DNA from: FEN-680 sp036781505
GTDB lineage: Bacteria; Actinomycetota; Geothermincolia; Fen-727; Anoxymicrobiaceae
NCBI GenBank assembly: GCA_036781505.1
Contig: DAIQAV010000002.1
Location: 1-30,470, forward strand
Length of the DNA stretch: 30,470 nt
Direction: 5' to 3'
How positions within the stretch are numbered: the stretch's first letter is position 1; every line of letters starts with the position of its first letter. Below, piece by piece: positions 30,127-30,470 of the stretch. A model generated the notes under the pieces. The model saw only the letters and a list, made by a program, of their open reading frames with translations, did not search any database and was not told the DNA's origin. Both the position numbers and the translations under genes were made by a program.

Positions 30127-30470
30127 CTATTTTGCGGGAGCGCTAGCGCTCTTGATGTAGTCCACGCTGACCGGCGGCACGAACACGCACACTATACACA
30201 AAGGATCGCCACCGGTGTTGAGCGTCTTGTGCTCCACGCCCGGCGGCGCGTACATCGCCGACCCCGGCTTTATCTCGTGCTCCACCCCGGCGAGCCAGGC
30301 CTTTCCCGAGCCCCCCGTGAACACCATCAGCTCCCCGGAATCATCATGGGTGTGAAAGTCGGTTCCGCCTCCATCGGGCGCGAGCACCGAGTAGATGAGG
30401 CTGAAGCCCTCCACGTCCTCGTGCGTCTCCGGCGACATCACGAACTTGAGCCCGCGCCGGAACGGCTCGG
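30127..30470 (-). CDS. Cupin domain protein (partial, cut by window edge)
   Basis: About 114 residues are visible. The frame is open to the window edge, so the N-terminus is missing: EPFRRGLKFVMSPETHED precedes the ATG at 30438, and a start at 30438 or at the GTG at 30441 is unlikely. Cupin motif 1 is FHTHDDSGELMVFTGG (G-x5-H-x-H-x3-4-E type). Motif 2 is PPGVEHKTLNTGGDPL. This is a small metal-binding beta-barrel whose reaction cannot be assigned. It is upstream of the acyl-CoA synthetase on the same strand, 98 bases away. Its stop codon lies in the GCAAAATAGGG motif. Confidence 0.85.
   Translation of the reverse strand, partial: EPFRRGLKFVMSPETHEDVEGFSLIYSVLAPDGGGTDFHTHDDSGELMVFTGGSGKAWLAGVEHEIKPGSAMYAPPGVEHKTLNTGGDPLCIVCVFVPPVSVDYIKSASAPAK

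Overview
The window reads as high-GC chromosomal DNA from an anaerobic bacterium. The gene style fits an uncultured anaerobic actinobacterial lineage: GTG/TTG starts, strong GGAGG ribosome sites, a SapB/MgtC protein, lone macro-domain and PIG-L proteins, and many Fe-S and radical enzymes. That placement is an inference, because no rRNA or taxonomic marker gene is present. I found no tRNA, rRNA, phage, transposase or CRISPR locus. The genes are densely packed on both strands and no gene-free stretch exceeds 300 bases.

Layout. At 1-87 there are nearly three copies of a 32-bp tandem repeat at the window edge. From 93 to 2508 the minus strand carries a lipoprotein, a metallophosphoesterase, a membrane-anchored protein and a small unknown protein. 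From 2672 to 4047 the plus strand carries a zinc-ribbon membrane protein broken by an apparent one-base frameshift. From 4069 to 7906 (minus) come a saccharopine-dehydrogenase-like reductase, a GH78-like glycosidase and a methyltransferase. From 8079 to 9375 (plus) come a 47-residue lysine-rich protein and a two-repeat CxxC protein. From 9456 to 14862 come FmdB, an Fe-S protein, a macro-domain protein, a 46-residue ORF, a PfkB sugar kinase, MgtC/SapB, a PIG-L deacetylase and a Rieske protein.

The most striking locus is 14896-19725 on the minus strand. It encodes a QueG-like Fe-S protein, a glycyl radical enzyme of 990 residues whose N-terminus looks like a fused SCP2 (sterol-carrier) domain, and the matching radical-SAM activase. 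A 162-bp element with terminal inverted repeats sits exactly between enzyme and activase and supplies the last base of the enzyme's stop codon. The GCVEP and RISGYNAYF motifs place the enzyme among glycyl radical enzymes, in the eliminase/dehydratase style rather than pyruvate formate-lyase. A lipid-binding domain in front would be unusual and suggests a hydrophobic substrate.

From 19802 to 27242 lie a kinase-like protein coupled to a class III aminotransferase, an acyl-CoA dehydrogenase, an amidohydrolase, a DUF3795 protein, an HtrA-type protease without a membrane anchor, and a second methyltransferase. From 27265 to 30470 (minus) an operon-like set comprises a cupin protein cut by the window edge, an ADP-forming acyl-CoA synthetase, and a beta-keto acid cleavage enzyme. 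The synthetase has lost about 70 internal residues and changes frame at the junction. Cleavage of a beta-keto acid to an acyl-CoA followed by ADP-forming thioester hydrolysis would conserve energy, but as written the synthetase is broken.

Small palindromes of the type GGGGAC(A/T)GTCCCC or GCAAAATAGGG recur between genes and look like a dispersed family that may serve as bidirectional terminators.
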